Part shown: piece by piece, positions 45,018 through 53,890 of the stretch
How positions within the stretch are numbered: position 1 is the stretch's first letter
Layout of the letters: each line of letters starts with the position of its first letter
Assembly (NCBI GenBank): GCA_951812745.1
Contig: OX638327.1
Coordinates: 310,001-374,000, forward strand
Length of the DNA: 64,000 nucleotides
Source: an uncultured Nitrospirales bacterium
Lineage (GTDB): Bacteria > Nitrospirota > Nitrospiria > Nitrospirales > UBA8639
Reading direction: 5' to 3'
Translations under genes and position numbers: made by a program
The notes under the pieces: generated by a model
The model's database searches: none
What the model was told of the DNA's origin: nothing
What the model saw: only the letters and a program-made list of their open reading frames with translations

Positions 45018-45773
45018 ATGCGGAAGTTAAGGTATTTTGGAGCAGCAATCATTCTTGTCGGCTCAGTCAGCGTGGCCTTTGCGCAAGAGCGTGCGCCTCA
45101 ACACTCCGGCTTCGGCACGGGTGTTGGAGAATCTCAAGGGTCCGGAACGCGTGCCCGTGTATTCGACCAAGATGACATGGAACGCTATCTTTCAGCCCCG
45201 GAGACGATTCATGGTGAAGTGGTGGCCATCGATTATCCTGCGGGCAAACTGTATCTCGACATGGGCGGAAGTTCCCATGATGAACGTCAGACCCTTCGTG
45301 GCGGCCTGAATTTGAAGGAATTGTGGTTTGATGCCGGGACCAACATGGAAAACCTCAAGGCCGTGAACAAAGGGGATTATGTTGCCGTTTCCGCCGTTGA
45401 CGAAACCACTGCAGCACAGAAGTTCAGTACGGGTCGGAAAATGGTTCGCGCCGTGTATGTGATTGAAGGATCCCAAGTGCTTGGTGGCGCAGACAACCCG
45501 GATTTCGGCGGTGGCTTGGGCCAACGGCCGGATCCCACCAATTTCCGTGGTATTTCGACCCCGACGGCCGGTTATACCGGTGTTCCTGAAGGTGGCATGC
45601 AAGAGGGTGACGTGACGGGAGGGATTACCTCCAGCGTCGGTGCCGTCACGGGTGCCGCACCTTGCTGGCAATGCGCTCCCCAGCCGGATACGGTCAACAA
45701 GAGAACGAACAAGACGATTGCCACCGACTATGGTGACAAGCGGGAGACCATGGACAAAGGGACGGTTCAATAA
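45018..45773 (+). CDS. Exported protein of unknown function
   Basis: A 251-residue secreted protein. A signal peptide (MRKLRYFGAAIILVGSVSVAFAQE) is followed by a Gly- and Ser-rich region, and then a compact domain (about 60-150) with IHGEVVAIDYPAGKLYLDMGG, reminiscent of short OB-like or SH3-like beta barrels. The rest is Gly/Pro-rich with a C-terminal CWQC. No family recognised. It has an excellent ribosome-binding site (AAGGAGGAGCC) and a strong terminator behind it, so it is probably a well-expressed single-gene unit. Confidence 0.75.
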   Translation: MRKLRYFGAAIILVGSVSVAFAQERAPQHSGFGTGVGESQGSGTRARVFDQDDMERYLSAPETIHGEVVAIDYPAGKLYLDMGGSSHDERQTLRGGLNLKELWFDAGTNMENLKAVNKGDYVAVSAVDETTAAQKFSTGRKMVRAVYVIEGSQVLGGADNPDFGGGLGQRPDPTNFRGISTPTAGYTGVPEGGMQEGDVTGGITSSVGAVTGAAPCWQCAPQPDTVNKRTNKTIATDYGDKRETMDKGTVQ

Positions 45774-45805
45774 GAAGCTGATCCCGGCGGGAAAAGTTGT
45801 GACCG

Positions 45806-45849
45806 AAAGAGAGCGTGTCGGCGTTTACGTCGGCACGCTCTCTTTGTTT
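45806..45849 (+). terminator. Strong intrinsic terminator
   Basis: AAAGAGAGCGTGTCGGCG and CGTCGGCACGCTCTCTTT form an 18-base-pair stem with one or two mispairs and a short loop, followed by TTTGTTTG. It follows the exported-protein gene and would end its transcript. Confidence 0.85.
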
Positions 45850-45916
45850 GTATGACGGGTTTCGAAGTCAATCAGTTCCCTCCATCGTTTTACCGGGATG
45901 AAAGAGGCCAGAGACA

Positions 45917-46162
45917 ATGAGTCAAGAAGCTGACTCCCACGCGCTGTTGGATCTCCGGGGCGTGATCTGCCCTTACAATTTTGTCAAAACCAAACTCAGG
46001 CTCGAAACGATGCAGCCCGGGCAGGTGTTGGAGGTGTTTCTGGATGATGGTGAACCCATCAGAAACGTCCCGCAGAGCGTCGAAAACGAAGGCCACAGCA
46101 TTCTTCGCCGTGAGTTGGTCGGCTCCTATCATCGCGTGTTCATTCAAAAGGCCGATGATTGA
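45917..46162 (+). CDS. TusA/SirA-family sulfur-carrier protein
   Basis: An 81-residue protein of the TusA fold. The conserved cysteine is in LRGVICPYNFVKTKLRLE; the usual CPxP here reads CPYN, a variant I associate with a subfamily that has FVKTKLxLE after it. VLEVFLDDGEPIRNVPQSVENEGH is the second conserved block. TusA-like proteins carry persulfide sulfur for tRNA modification, molybdenum cofactor or sulfur oxidation. No partner is adjacent. The stop overlaps rsmI, which runs towards it from the opposite strand. Confidence 0.85.
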   Translation: MSQEADSHALLDLRGVICPYNFVKTKLRLETMQPGQVLEVFLDDGEPIRNVPQSVENEGHSILRRELVGSYHRVFIQKADD

Positions 46163-46866
46163 ATTCCGGTTTTTGTTCCTGTCTTTGTCTTTTTCTCTTT
46201 TCCCTGGATGACCAGAGTCATTTCCCCTTTGAACACTCGTGATGGATTGGAGAGAAGGATTTCCTGTGCGGTGCCGCGAATGATTTCTTCGTGGATTTTT
46301 GTGAGTTCACGGCCGATGGCGATCCGGCGGTCTCCGAAGATTTCCTTGATGGCGAGCAGCGTTGCCTTTATGCGATGGGGCGTTTCGAACAGGATAATGG
46401 TTTTGGTATCTTCCTGAAGGCTTTGAAGGAGACGGGTCCGGGCCGCGGTTTTTTTTGGCAGAAATCCGATGAACGTGAAGGCGTCGGTGGGTAATCCGGC
46501 AACGGACAGGGCGGCGATAACCGAAGAGGGGCCGGGAACCGGAACGATGGGAACGTCGACGGCAATGGCTCGGGTCACGAGATAGTAACCAGGGTCCGAA
46601 ATGAGTGGAGTGCCGGCATCCGAAACCAGGGCGATGGATTTCTCTTTTTTTAGGAGTTCTAGGAGGACTGGAGTTTTTTCTTCTTTGTTGAAATCATGAT
46701 AACTCGTTAGGGATGTGTGGATGTTGTAATGGCGACACAGTTTTTGCGTATGCCGGGTGTCTTCCGCCGCAATGACCGACACTTCCTGTAGAATCCGGTG
46801 GGCTCGGAAGGTGAAATCTTCCAGGTTCCCAATCGGCGTGCTGACGAGATATAACGTTCCTGGCAT
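46144..46866 (-). CDS. rsmI: 16S rRNA 2'-O-ribose C1402 methyltransferase
   Basis: Methylates the ribose of cytidine 1402 in the decoding centre of 16S rRNA using S-adenosylmethionine. The 240-residue tetrapyrrole-methylase-fold protein starts MPGTLYLVSTPIGNLEDFTFRA (ATG at 46866 with AGAGG upstream). EDTRHTQKLCRHY, ALVSDAGTPLISDPGY and PVPGPSSVIAALSVAGLPTDAFTF are signature segments. It is convergent with tusA, overlapping by 19 bases. Confidence 0.93.
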   Translation of the reverse strand: MPGTLYLVSTPIGNLEDFTFRAHRILQEVSVIAAEDTRHTQKLCRHYNIHTSLTSYHDFNKEEKTPVLLELLKKEKSIALVSDAGTPLISDPGYYLVTRAIAVDVPIVPVPGPSSVIAALSVAGLPTDAFTFIGFLPKKTAARTRLLQSLQEDTKTIILFETPHRIKATLLAIKEIFGDRRIAIGRELTKIHEEIIRGTAQEILLSNPSRVFKGEMTLVIQGKEKKTKTGTKTGIQSSAF

Positions 46867-47037
46867 GAATAAGCCTCTGGTGGAATGCGTACGGGTCGTC
46901 ATTGTAAACGTTCATTCATCCGTTGACAAAACAGGGGGCTGACCACTCTAGTGCGCTGTTGGGGATAACGGAATTCCCATTAATGATGTCGGATAAATAC
47001 TTTCTGTACGTGTGATGAACGAGGGAGGAAACGGGGG

Positions 47038-47814
47038 ATGTTGAAAGTTCGTGTGGCTCTTGTCACGGGAGGCGGATCAGGAATCGGCAGGGGAATCGCC
47101 CTGGGTTTGGCGGATAAGGGCGTTCGCGTTGCTGTGTGTGGGCGGCGTGCGGAACTCCTTGAAGAAACGGTTGCCCGGATCCGGGAACACGGGGGAAGCG
47201 CCATGGCCATACCCGCCGACGTGACTAAGCGTGACGAGGTGGAACGACTCGTTGCGTCCGTCGTGAACGAATGGGGGCAGATCGATATTTTGGTCAATAA
47301 CGCCGGTGTTTCAGGCAGGACGCCGATGGACGATCCTGATGACTCGCGTTGGTTGAATATTCTCGATGTGAATTTAACGGGTTCCTATCTCTGCTCGAAA
47401 GTCGTGTTGCCCCATATGCAGGATCCAGGTCGCATTATTAACATGTCATCTGTCCTGGGCCGGTTTGGTGTGCCCGGTTACGCGGCGTATTGCACTGCCA
47501 AACACGGCATCCTTGGGTTTACCAAAGCCCTGGCGCTGGAAGTGGCCGGGCGTGGCATTACGGTGAATGCCATCTGTCCCACCTGGGTCGATACCGCTAT
47601 GGCGCGTCAGGGCATCGAGGAAACAGCGGCGATTCTGGGAATGTCGGCCGAAGATTTCCGGGCCATGGCCGTTGCGGCGGTCCCCATTAAAAGGATGGCG
47701 GAGGTCGAGGAGGTCGTGGCCCTGGTGATTTTCCTGTGCCAAGCGGATGCGGCGTCGATTACGGGCCAGGTCATGAACGTGTGCGGTGGTGCTACGGCAG
47801 GATCGGGCGGCTGA
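47038..47814 (+). CDS. Short-chain dehydrogenase/reductase (FabG-like)
   Basis: NAD(P)-dependent SDR of 258 residues. VTGGGSGIGRG is the cofactor motif and NNAGVSG the second conserved block. The catalytic triad is visible as Ser in NMSSVLGRFG, Tyr in YAAYCTAKHG and Lys four residues later. The C-terminus TGQVMNVCGGATAG fits FabG or 3-hydroxybutyrate dehydrogenase types. The start has a strong GAGGGAGGAAA site. Substrate unknown. Confidence 0.88.
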   Translation: MLKVRVALVTGGGSGIGRGIALGLADKGVRVAVCGRRAELLEETVARIREHGGSAMAIPADVTKRDEVERLVASVVNEWGQIDILVNNAGVSGRTPMDDPDDSRWLNILDVNLTGSYLCSKVVLPHMQDPGRIINMSSVLGRFGVPGYAAYCTAKHGILGFTKALALEVAGRGITVNAICPTWVDTAMARQGIEETAAILGMSAEDFRAMAVAAVPIKRMAEVEEVVALVIFLCQADAASITGQVMNVCGGATAGSGG

Positions 47815-47937
47815 TCCACCACCGGCTCGTCATCGCACCGTGCATGTCGATGTCCCGCTTCATCCTTCCCTGTGTTGCTATCTGAAAACAGCCTATCTAT
47901 ACTTCCAGGCTAGGTGCATAGCACTATTTTTCCGGTG

Positions 47938-48750
47938 ATGCTGATGACCGTTGCCTTTTTGCAACTGACGTTGGGGCTGTATTTTATCGGGATCCTGTTG
48001 TCCCTGGTGTACCTGCTCCGGCGATCCGAGTTTCTTGCCCGGGTGGCGTTTGCCGTGACGTGTCTCGGCTTTGCCGTTCATTCGGTTGTCCTGGCCGTTC
48101 ATGTATTTTCCGGAGCAGAAGCGCAATGGGTCACGTTCCATAAAGCCTTATCGTTCTTTTCCTGGTCCCTGGTTCTCGTTTTTTTGCTGGTCGTCCTCCT
48201 CCAACGGCTCTACGTGTTGGGGGCTTTCATGTTGCCCATTGCCTTTCTTTCGCTAGTCTCGACGGCGATCCTGCCTTCGGAAACTCCGGTGCTTCAACCC
48301 ATGTTTGGAGCGATGTGGGTCCACGTCACGCTCAGCATGTTGGGGGCCGTCGGGTTTGCCGTGGCCTTTGTGGCAGGGGTGATGTATCTGATGCAGGACC
48401 GGCTGCTGAAGTCCAAACAATTCAACGTCTTGTCCTTTAAGTTACCGCCCTTGGATTTTTTGGACATGCTGAACCAACGTTCGATGTTGTTGGGATTCCC
48501 GTTCCTTACCCTGGGAATTTTGACGGGGGCCATGTCCGCTCAGCTTACGTTGGGTTCCTATGTGAATTGGAATCCCGAACAGATCTGGGCGCTTGTGACG
48601 TGGGTGTTTTACTTCGTGGTCCTGATGGGGCGGGTGACCGTTGGTTGGCGAGCGAAGAAGGCGGCCTATCTGACGATCGTGGGATTCGCCGGCGTGCTGT
48701 TGACGTTTCTCGGGGTTGTTTTAAAAGGGAACGGTGCTCCTATAAGCTGA
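47938..48750 (+). CDS. ccsA: Cytochrome c assembly protein CcsA/HemX
   Basis: Inner-membrane protein of about 270 residues with eight hydrophobic segments. In the family it acts in haem delivery for cytochrome c maturation (CcsA) or regulates HemA (HemX). The tryptophan-rich FGAMWVHVTLSMLGAVGFAVAF and LGSYVNWNPEQIWALVTWVFYF are typical. The start is uncertain: GTG at 47914 or ATG at 47938. The stop overlaps the hemA start by one base (TGATG), so they are coupled. Confidence 0.85.
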   Translation: MLMTVAFLQLTLGLYFIGILLSLVYLLRRSEFLARVAFAVTCLGFAVHSVVLAVHVFSGAEAQWVTFHKALSFFSWSLVLVFLLVVLLQRLYVLGAFMLPIAFLSLVSTAILPSETPVLQPMFGAMWVHVTLSMLGAVGFAVAFVAGVMYLMQDRLLKSKQFNVLSFKLPPLDFLDMLNQRSMLLGFPFLTLGILTGAMSAQLTLGSYVNWNPEQIWALVTWVFYFVVLMGRVTVGWRAKKAAYLTIVGFAGVLLTFLGVVLKGNGAPIS

Positions 48751-50150
48751 TGAATATCATCGTTGTCGGATTGAGTCATAAAACCGCTCCCGTCGAGCTT
48801 CGAGAACTCCTCGTGGTTCCCGACAGCCGGATGGGTGAAGCTCTGAACCGGCTCATGGCTCACGCAGGGATTCGTGAAGGGATGTTGTTGCAGACCTGCA
48901 ATCGCGTTGAAGTGTATGCGGTCGCCGACCAGGTGGAGCAAGGGTTTTCCGCCATCCAGGAATTTTTCGTGGATACGCATCTTTCGGTGTCCGCGGAACA
49001 GTTACTGCCTCGCCTGTATTGTCACGCGGAAGATCGGGCCATCACGCACCTGTTTCGGGTGGCTTCGAGCCTCGACTCCCTGGTGGTGGGAGAACCCCAG
49101 ATCCTGCGTCAGGTGAAGGATGCGTTCCAGGAGGCGTTGACCCATAATGCCACCGGGGTCCTCCTGAATAAGGTGGTCAAAAAGGCGATCTCCGTGGCCA
49201 AACGTGTTCGTACGGAAACCCGGATCGCGGAAAACGCGGTGTCCGTAAGCTATGCTGCCGTCGAACTGGCCAAGAAGGTGTTCAGCAACCTGGCGGCCAG
49301 GACGGTTATGCTGGTCGGGGCCGGAGAAATGGCCAAATTGGCAGCGCAACATCTGGTCAATCACGGAGTCCATGAGGTGTTGCTCACCACACGGGACCCG
49401 GTTCGAGCGGCGGATATGGCCACCCGGTTTAACGGGGTGTCCATTCCCTTTGAAGAATTTCGTGCGGACCTGCACCGGGCCGATATCGTGCTGTGTTCGA
49501 CCGGGGCGTCCCACTATCTGATCAGTCCCGAGGACGTGGAACGGGCGGTTCGCGCACGATGGAACCGGCCGATTTTTCTGATCGACGTCTCGGTCCCCCG
49601 CAATATCGATCCTGACGTTCGCAAGGTCGATAATGCGTTTCTGTTCGATATCGACGATCTTGAATCGCATGTCGAACAGAACCGTGAAGAGCGCATGCTG
49701 GAAGCCACCCGCGCCGAATGTCTCGTCAAAGACGAAGTGGAAGTCATCCTGAAATGGCTCCAGTCATTAAGGGCGACTCCCACGATTGTCGCGTTACGCA
49801 AACGGGCGGATGCCCTGAAGCAGGCGGAGTTGCAAAAAGCCTTGGGCCGGCTCGGGACGTTGACACCGGAGCAGCAGGAAGCCGTAGAAGGTCTCGCCTC
49901 GGGGATCGTCAATAAACTGCTTCACGGCCCATTGGTGGCCCTGAAATCCGCCGCCCAATCGTCCAATGGGTTGGTGTATATCGAAGCGGCGAGACGGTTT
50001 TATGATTTGAGTCTTCCGGGGAATGAATCCGTGAACGTTCAGGACGTGCAGGATATGGAAGGGGAAGACGCAGTGACTGATACGCTCTCATCCGGGTCGA
50101 CCGAAGAATCGGAACAAGAAAGGATTCCCCGGCAGGCTTCGGGTTTGTAG
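48750..50150 (+). CDS. hemA: Glutamyl-tRNA reductase
   Basis: First committed step of C5 haem synthesis: reduces glutamyl-tRNA to glutamate-1-semialdehyde. The start MNIIVVGLSHKTAPVELRE is the family N-terminus, and MLLQTCNRVEVYA holds the active-site cysteine (QTCNR). VGEPQILRQVKDAF, the Rossmann region VMLVGAGEMAKLAAQHL, and IDVSVPRNIDPDV follow. The 466-residue chain has a C-terminal extension of about 30 residues (after YDLSLPG) that is acidic and Ser-rich. It overlaps ccsA and precedes hemC by 46 bases. Confidence 0.96.
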   Translation: MNIIVVGLSHKTAPVELRELLVVPDSRMGEALNRLMAHAGIREGMLLQTCNRVEVYAVADQVEQGFSAIQEFFVDTHLSVSAEQLLPRLYCHAEDRAITHLFRVASSLDSLVVGEPQILRQVKDAFQEALTHNATGVLLNKVVKKAISVAKRVRTETRIAENAVSVSYAAVELAKKVFSNLAARTVMLVGAGEMAKLAAQHLVNHGVHEVLLTTRDPVRAADMATRFNGVSIPFEEFRADLHRADIVLCSTGASHYLISPEDVERAVRARWNRPIFLIDVSVPRNIDPDVRKVDNAFLFDIDDLESHVEQNREERMLEATRAECLVKDEVEVILKWLQSLRATPTIVALRKRADALKQAELQKALGRLGTLTPEQQEAVEGLASGIVNKLLHGPLVALKSAAQSSNGLVYIEAARRFYDLSLPGNESVNVQDVQDMEGEDAVTDTLSSGSTEESEQERIPRQASGL

Positions 50151-50196
50151 GGTCGATAACGTGCCCCGGGGACGGTAGGCTGATAAAGGAATCAGA

Positions 50197-51144
50197 GTGA
50201 GTCTTACGAATGGACGGCGGACGTCTCTCGTCATTGGAACACGTGGCAGTCAACTGGCCCTCTGGCAAGCGGAATGGGTCCAGGCTCGACTCCGGGAAAT
50301 CGCTCCGTCCGTGTCGATCCGGCTTCAACGGATTCGGACGAGCGGTGATAAAATTCTTGACGTGCCGTTAGCCAAAATCGGTGGGAAGGGGTTATTCGTC
50401 AAGGAAATCGAGGAGGCGCTATCCAGGGGAGACATCGATCTTGCGGTCCATAGTATGAAAGACGTGCCTTCGGCGTTGCCGGAGGGCTTGGCTATTGTCT
50501 GCGTCCCGGCGCGGGAGGATGCCCGGGATGCCTTGTTGACCAGGGACCATGTGGTGTTCCGCGATCTTCCGGCGGGCGCGAAGGTGGGAACCAGCAGCCT
50601 CCGGCGGCAATCCCAGTTGTTGGCTCACCGGCCGGACTTGGGTGTTGTCATGCTTCGAGGAAACGTGAACACCCGTCTTCGCAAACTTCAGGAAGGCGCC
50701 TACGATGCGATCGTCCTGGCCGCGGCAGGTCTCACCCGGTTGGGGTGGGCCGGTCAGGTGACCGAGTATCTTCCTTCGACCTTGAGTCTTCCGGCTGTGG
50801 GTCAGGGAGCCTTGGGGATCGAATCGCGCGTCGATGACACGTTTGTTCGAGAGTTGCTTGCCCCAATCAACGATCACGGGACTTCCATTGCGGTTTCGAC
50901 CGAACGGGCCTTCCTGGATCGATTGGAGGGGGGATGTCAGGTGCCGATCGCGGGCCATGCGGTCGTCGAGAACCAAACGGTGCGGTTCGAGGGACTTGTC
51001 GCAAGCGTCGATGGAACGCGTGTTATTCGTGATCGGATCGATGGACCGGTGGACCAGGCGGCTCCACTCGGTACGGCCTTGGCCGAGCGGATCTTGGATT
51101 CGGGGGGAAAGCATATTTTGGATCAAATCTATGGACGCGTGTAG
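50197..51144 (+). CDS. hemC: Hydroxymethylbilane synthase
   Basis: Polymerises four porphobilinogens to hydroxymethylbilane. The 315 residues carry RTSGDKI, KGLFVKEIEEAL, HSMKDVP, GTSSLRRQSQL and LEGGCQVPIAG with the cysteine that binds the dipyrromethane cofactor. The start is GTG with an AAAGGAA site. Its last 44 bases (51101-51144) are repeated at the end of the downstream CBS gene, so the C-terminal residues GKHILDQIYGR appear again there. Confidence 0.95.
   Translation: MSLTNGRRTSLVIGTRGSQLALWQAEWVQARLREIAPSVSIRLQRIRTSGDKILDVPLAKIGGKGLFVKEIEEALSRGDIDLAVHSMKDVPSALPEGLAIVCVPAREDARDALLTRDHVVFRDLPAGAKVGTSSLRRQSQLLAHRPDLGVVMLRGNVNTRLRKLQEGAYDAIVLAAAGLTRLGWAGQVTEYLPSTLSLPAVGQGALGIESRVDDTFVRELLAPINDHGTSIAVSTERAFLDRLEGGCQVPIAGHAVVENQTVRFEGLVASVDGTRVIRDRIDGPVDQAAPLGTALAERILDSGGKHILDQIYGRV
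51101..51144 (+). repeat. Direct repeat, left copy (hemC 3' end)
   Basis: This 44-base segment matches 51627-51670 at 37 positions by my alignment. Both copies end exactly at a stop codon in the same frame. Together they flank the 51.2 kb CBS gene. Confidence 0.8.
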
Positions 51145-51223
51145 AATAAATTATTGGAAGCCCCTGACCGTAGAGGATGGGGCATTTCTGTTTAACCACG
51201 CGTGTTGATCCAAGGAGCATGTT

Positions 51224-51670
51224 ATGGTGCCGGTGAAATCGTTTATGGTCCCCGCTGACAAATTTGTTGTCGTTAATTGTGAAACCAGTGTCCGGAGGGC
51301 GTCGGAAATCATGAGGGATAGGCGTATCGGCAGCGTGTTTGTTGCCAGGGGTAAGGAGATCGTCGGGATTTTGACCGAGACGGATTTCGCCCGGCGGTTG
51401 GTGGCGGTAGGATTGGATGCGGACCAAACGCCCGTCGAACAAATCATGTCGGCGCCCATTCTGAAAATTGAAGAAAACAAAGGACTCTTGGATGCCAGTG
51501 ACCTGATGGCGCGGAAACGCATCCGGCATTTGGGCGTCTCGCGGGACGGGGAACTGGTTGGGGTGATTTCCGTGAGGGACTTGGTCGTGTCTGTGGCGAA
51601 TATCCCCAGGAAATGGATCACGGGCGCGGCGGGGAAGCATATTTTAGCTCAAATCTATGGACGTGCGTAA
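51224..51670 (+). CDS. CBS-domain pair protein inserted between hemC and cobA (copy 1)
   Basis: Two CBS motifs in 148 residues: MVPVKSFMVPADKF...GSVFVARGKEIVGIL and VEQIMSAPILKIEE...HLGVSRDGELVGVIS. CBS pairs bind adenine nucleotides or other ligands and usually regulate something. It resembles the second copy at 53.3 kb in about 98 of 130 residues, but it has an extra C-terminal tail, WITGAAGKHILAQIYGRA, which is a copy of the hemC end. Its stop is directly next to the cobA start, so it now sits where hemC would once have met cobA. The AAGGAG site precedes its ATG. Confidence 0.9.
   Translation: MVPVKSFMVPADKFVVVNCETSVRRASEIMRDRRIGSVFVARGKEIVGILTETDFARRLVAVGLDADQTPVEQIMSAPILKIEENKGLLDASDLMARKRIRHLGVSRDGELVGVISVRDLVVSVANIPRKWITGAAGKHILAQIYGRA
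51627..51670 (+). repeat. Direct repeat, right copy (end of CBS copy 1)
   Basis: Matches the hemC 3' end (51101-51144) with seven mismatches in 44. It provides the last 14 codons and stop of the CBS gene, and it touches the start codon of cobA/hemD. Confidence 0.8.
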
Positions 51671-53218
51671 ATGGCCGAGCTTCGATCTTCGGGGAAAGTC
51701 TACTTGGTAGGAGCGGGTCCGGGGGATCCCGGCCTCCTGACGCTTCGCGGCAAAGCCTGTCTTCAGGAAGCGGACGTCGTCTTGTACGACCATCTTGCCA
51801 ATCCTGCGTTGTTGGATTACGCCTCCGCCGAGGCGGAGCGGATTTACGTCGGGCGCCGCGGGTGCGGGACCTATCGGCCTCAGGACGAAATCAATCAATT
51901 GATGCTCGAGAAGGTTCGTGAAGGGAAGTGCGTGGTCCGGTTGAAGGGCGGAGACCCTTTCGTGTTCGGACGGGGCGGGGAAGAGGCCGAATGGATCGTT
52001 GAACACCGGATCCCCTTTGAAGTGGTACCGGGTGTGACCTCCGCAGTCGCGGTGCCCGCGTATGCGGGAATCCCCGTGACGCATCGAACCCTGGCGTCGA
52101 CCGTGGCTTTTATCACGGGGCATGAAGATCCGGCTAAGGAAGAGACGGTATTGGAGTGGCCACGGTTCGCTGCCGCGGAGGGGACGCTGGTGTTTTTGAT
52201 GGGCGTGAAAAATTTAGCCATGATCGTCTCCCGGTTGGTCGAGGAAGGGAAAGCCATGGATACTCCCGTGGCGCTGATCCGGTGGGGGACTTATCCCAAA
52301 CAACGCACGGTGGTTGGAACCTTGCGGGATATTGTCGATCGCGCGAAATCGGCCGATATTCGTCCCCCGACGGTGGTGGTAGTCGGGGAAGTCGTCCGGT
52401 TACGCGAGCAACTCAATTGGTTTGAGACGCAACCCTTATTCGGGAAGCGCGTGCTCGTGACTCGCGCCAGAGCCCAGGTCTCGGAATTGTCGAATCTGAT
52501 CAGGGATCGAGGCGGAGAACCGATTGAATGTCCGACCATCGCCATCGGTCCCCCGGACGATTGGGCGGAAGTCGATGAAGCCATCGCGCAACTGGCCACC
52601 TATCAATGGCTTGTGTTGACCAGCGTCAATGGGGTAAAGGCATTTATGCAACGCCTGCGGCACTGTGGTTGCGATACCCGGGCGTTGGCAGGGTTGCAAG
52701 TCTGTTGTATCGGACCACGGACGGCCGAGGAGGTGAGACGATTCGGCATCGACGCCGACCTGGTGCCGGACACGTATCAGGCCGAAGGGCTTATTGAAGT
52801 TCTGAAGCGAGCCGGCGTGTCCGGTCAACGGGTGTTGCTCGCCCGGGCGGCACAGGCCCGTGAGATCCTTCCGGACGAGTTGGAGCGCTTGGGGGCTTTT
52901 GTGCGAGTCGTGAAAGTCTACAAGACCGTAGTGCCGGCGATCGAACGGGAATACGTTCGTCAACTGTTTCGTGATCACTTGGTCGACGTCGTCACGTTTG
53001 CCAGTTCGTCCACTGTTCGGAATTTTTTTCAACTCTTCGACGGAGCCCGTGACGTGAAGAACCATCTGAATGGAACGGTTGTTGCGAGTATCGGACCGAT
53101 TACGGCGAAAACCATTCGGGAAATGGGTCTGGACGTTCACGTCATGGCTGCGCAGAACACGATTCCGGCGTTGGTCCAGTCGTTGGTCGACTACGTTAGA
53201 CGCGAGGTACCCTCTTAA
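51671..53218 (+). CDS. cobA-hemD: Uroporphyrinogen-III C-methyltransferase / uroporphyrinogen-III synthase fusion
   Basis: Bifunctional enzyme of 515 residues. The N-terminal half (about 1-245) is SUMT: VYLVGAGPGDPGLLTLRGKA, VVLYDHLANPALL, RLKGGDPFVFGRGGEEAEW and VTSAVAVPAYAGIPVTHR. It methylates uroporphyrinogen III to precorrin-2, towards sirohaem, haem d1 or cobalamin. The C-terminal half (about 255-515) is HemD, which cyclises hydroxymethylbilane: VLVTRARAQVSELSNLI and FASSSTVRNFFQLF. The ATG follows the TAA of the CBS gene directly. Confidence 0.94.
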   Translation: MAELRSSGKVYLVGAGPGDPGLLTLRGKACLQEADVVLYDHLANPALLDYASAEAERIYVGRRGCGTYRPQDEINQLMLEKVREGKCVVRLKGGDPFVFGRGGEEAEWIVEHRIPFEVVPGVTSAVAVPAYAGIPVTHRTLASTVAFITGHEDPAKEETVLEWPRFAAAEGTLVFLMGVKNLAMIVSRLVEEGKAMDTPVALIRWGTYPKQRTVVGTLRDIVDRAKSADIRPPTVVVVGEVVRLREQLNWFETQPLFGKRVLVTRARAQVSELSNLIRDRGGEPIECPTIAIGPPDDWAEVDEAIAQLATYQWLVLTSVNGVKAFMQRLRHCGCDTRALAGLQVCCIGPRTAEEVRRFGIDADLVPDTYQAEGLIEVLKRAGVSGQRVLLARAAQAREILPDELERLGAFVRVVKVYKTVVPAIEREYVRQLFRDHLVDVVTFASSSTVRNFFQLFDGARDVKNHLNGTVVASIGPITAKTIREMGLDVHVMAAQNTIPALVQSLVDYVRREVPS

Positions 53219-53304
53219 TGGCGTATGAATTGCCGAAAACCTCTGAACCGTGGAGGATGGAGCATTTTTTATTTAACGACGCGCGTTAATCCAAGGAGAA
53301 TTTT

Positions 53305-53697
53305 ATGGTTCCAGTGAAATCGTTTATGGTCCCCGCTGAAAAATTTGTTACCGTTGACCGTGACACCAGTGTCCGGAGAGCAGCGGAAATTATGAAGGAT
53401 AGTGGTATCGGCAGTGTGTTTGTCACCCGGGATAAAGAGATCATCGGGATTTTGACCGATACGGATCTCGTCCGGCGGTTGGTAGCGGCGGGATTGGATG
53501 CGGAACGAACGCCCGTCGAACAAATCATGTCGGCGCCCGTTTTGAAAATTGACGAAAACAAGACGCTGTTGGATGCCAATGACCTGATGGCCAAGGAACA
53601 CGTCCGGCACTTGGGCGTCTCGCGAGGCGGGGAACTCGTTGGGATGATCTCCGTGCGGGATCTGGTTGTATTTTTGACGAATCTTCCCAGGAAATAA
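53305..53697 (+). CDS. CBS-domain pair protein after cobA/hemD (copy 2)
   Basis: 130 residues with the same two CBS motifs as copy 1 and about 75 percent identity by eye. It ends naturally at LTNLPRK, so the hemC-derived tail of copy 1 is absent. The 70 bases upstream (53233-53304) also resemble those before copy 1 (51154-51223), including ACCGT-GAGGATGG-GCATTT and the AATCCAAGGAG site, so the duplicated unit includes its leader. Function unknown; location suggests haem-linked regulation. Confidence 0.88.
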   Translation: MVPVKSFMVPAEKFVTVDRDTSVRRAAEIMKDSGIGSVFVTRDKEIIGILTDTDLVRRLVAAGLDAERTPVEQIMSAPVLKIDENKTLLDANDLMAKEHVRHLGVSRGGELVGMISVRDLVVFLTNLPRK

Positions 53698-53773
53698 TCG
53701 TGGTCTGGGGAATTGTAAATGATCTCGAATTCTTTGACAGAGTGGTCAGCCCATGTGGGACGCCCATGTCTTT

Positions 53774-53796
53774 CCCTCCCCTTTGTAAGGGGAGGG
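53774..53796. repeat. Palindromic intergenic repeat, family A
   Basis: A perfect 10-base-pair stem CCCTCCCCTT/AAGGGGAGGG with loop TGT, almost the same as that at 10893-10913. It is followed by CAGGGTGGGG. Confidence 0.75.
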
Positions 53797-53890
53797 CAGG
53801 GTGGGGTAGAGCCAACCGGGTATGAAGCATGAAGGTTGCCGCCCTGGTCATAGCCTCTACCTCCCGACTTTTCCCTCTTCGGAAAAAATC

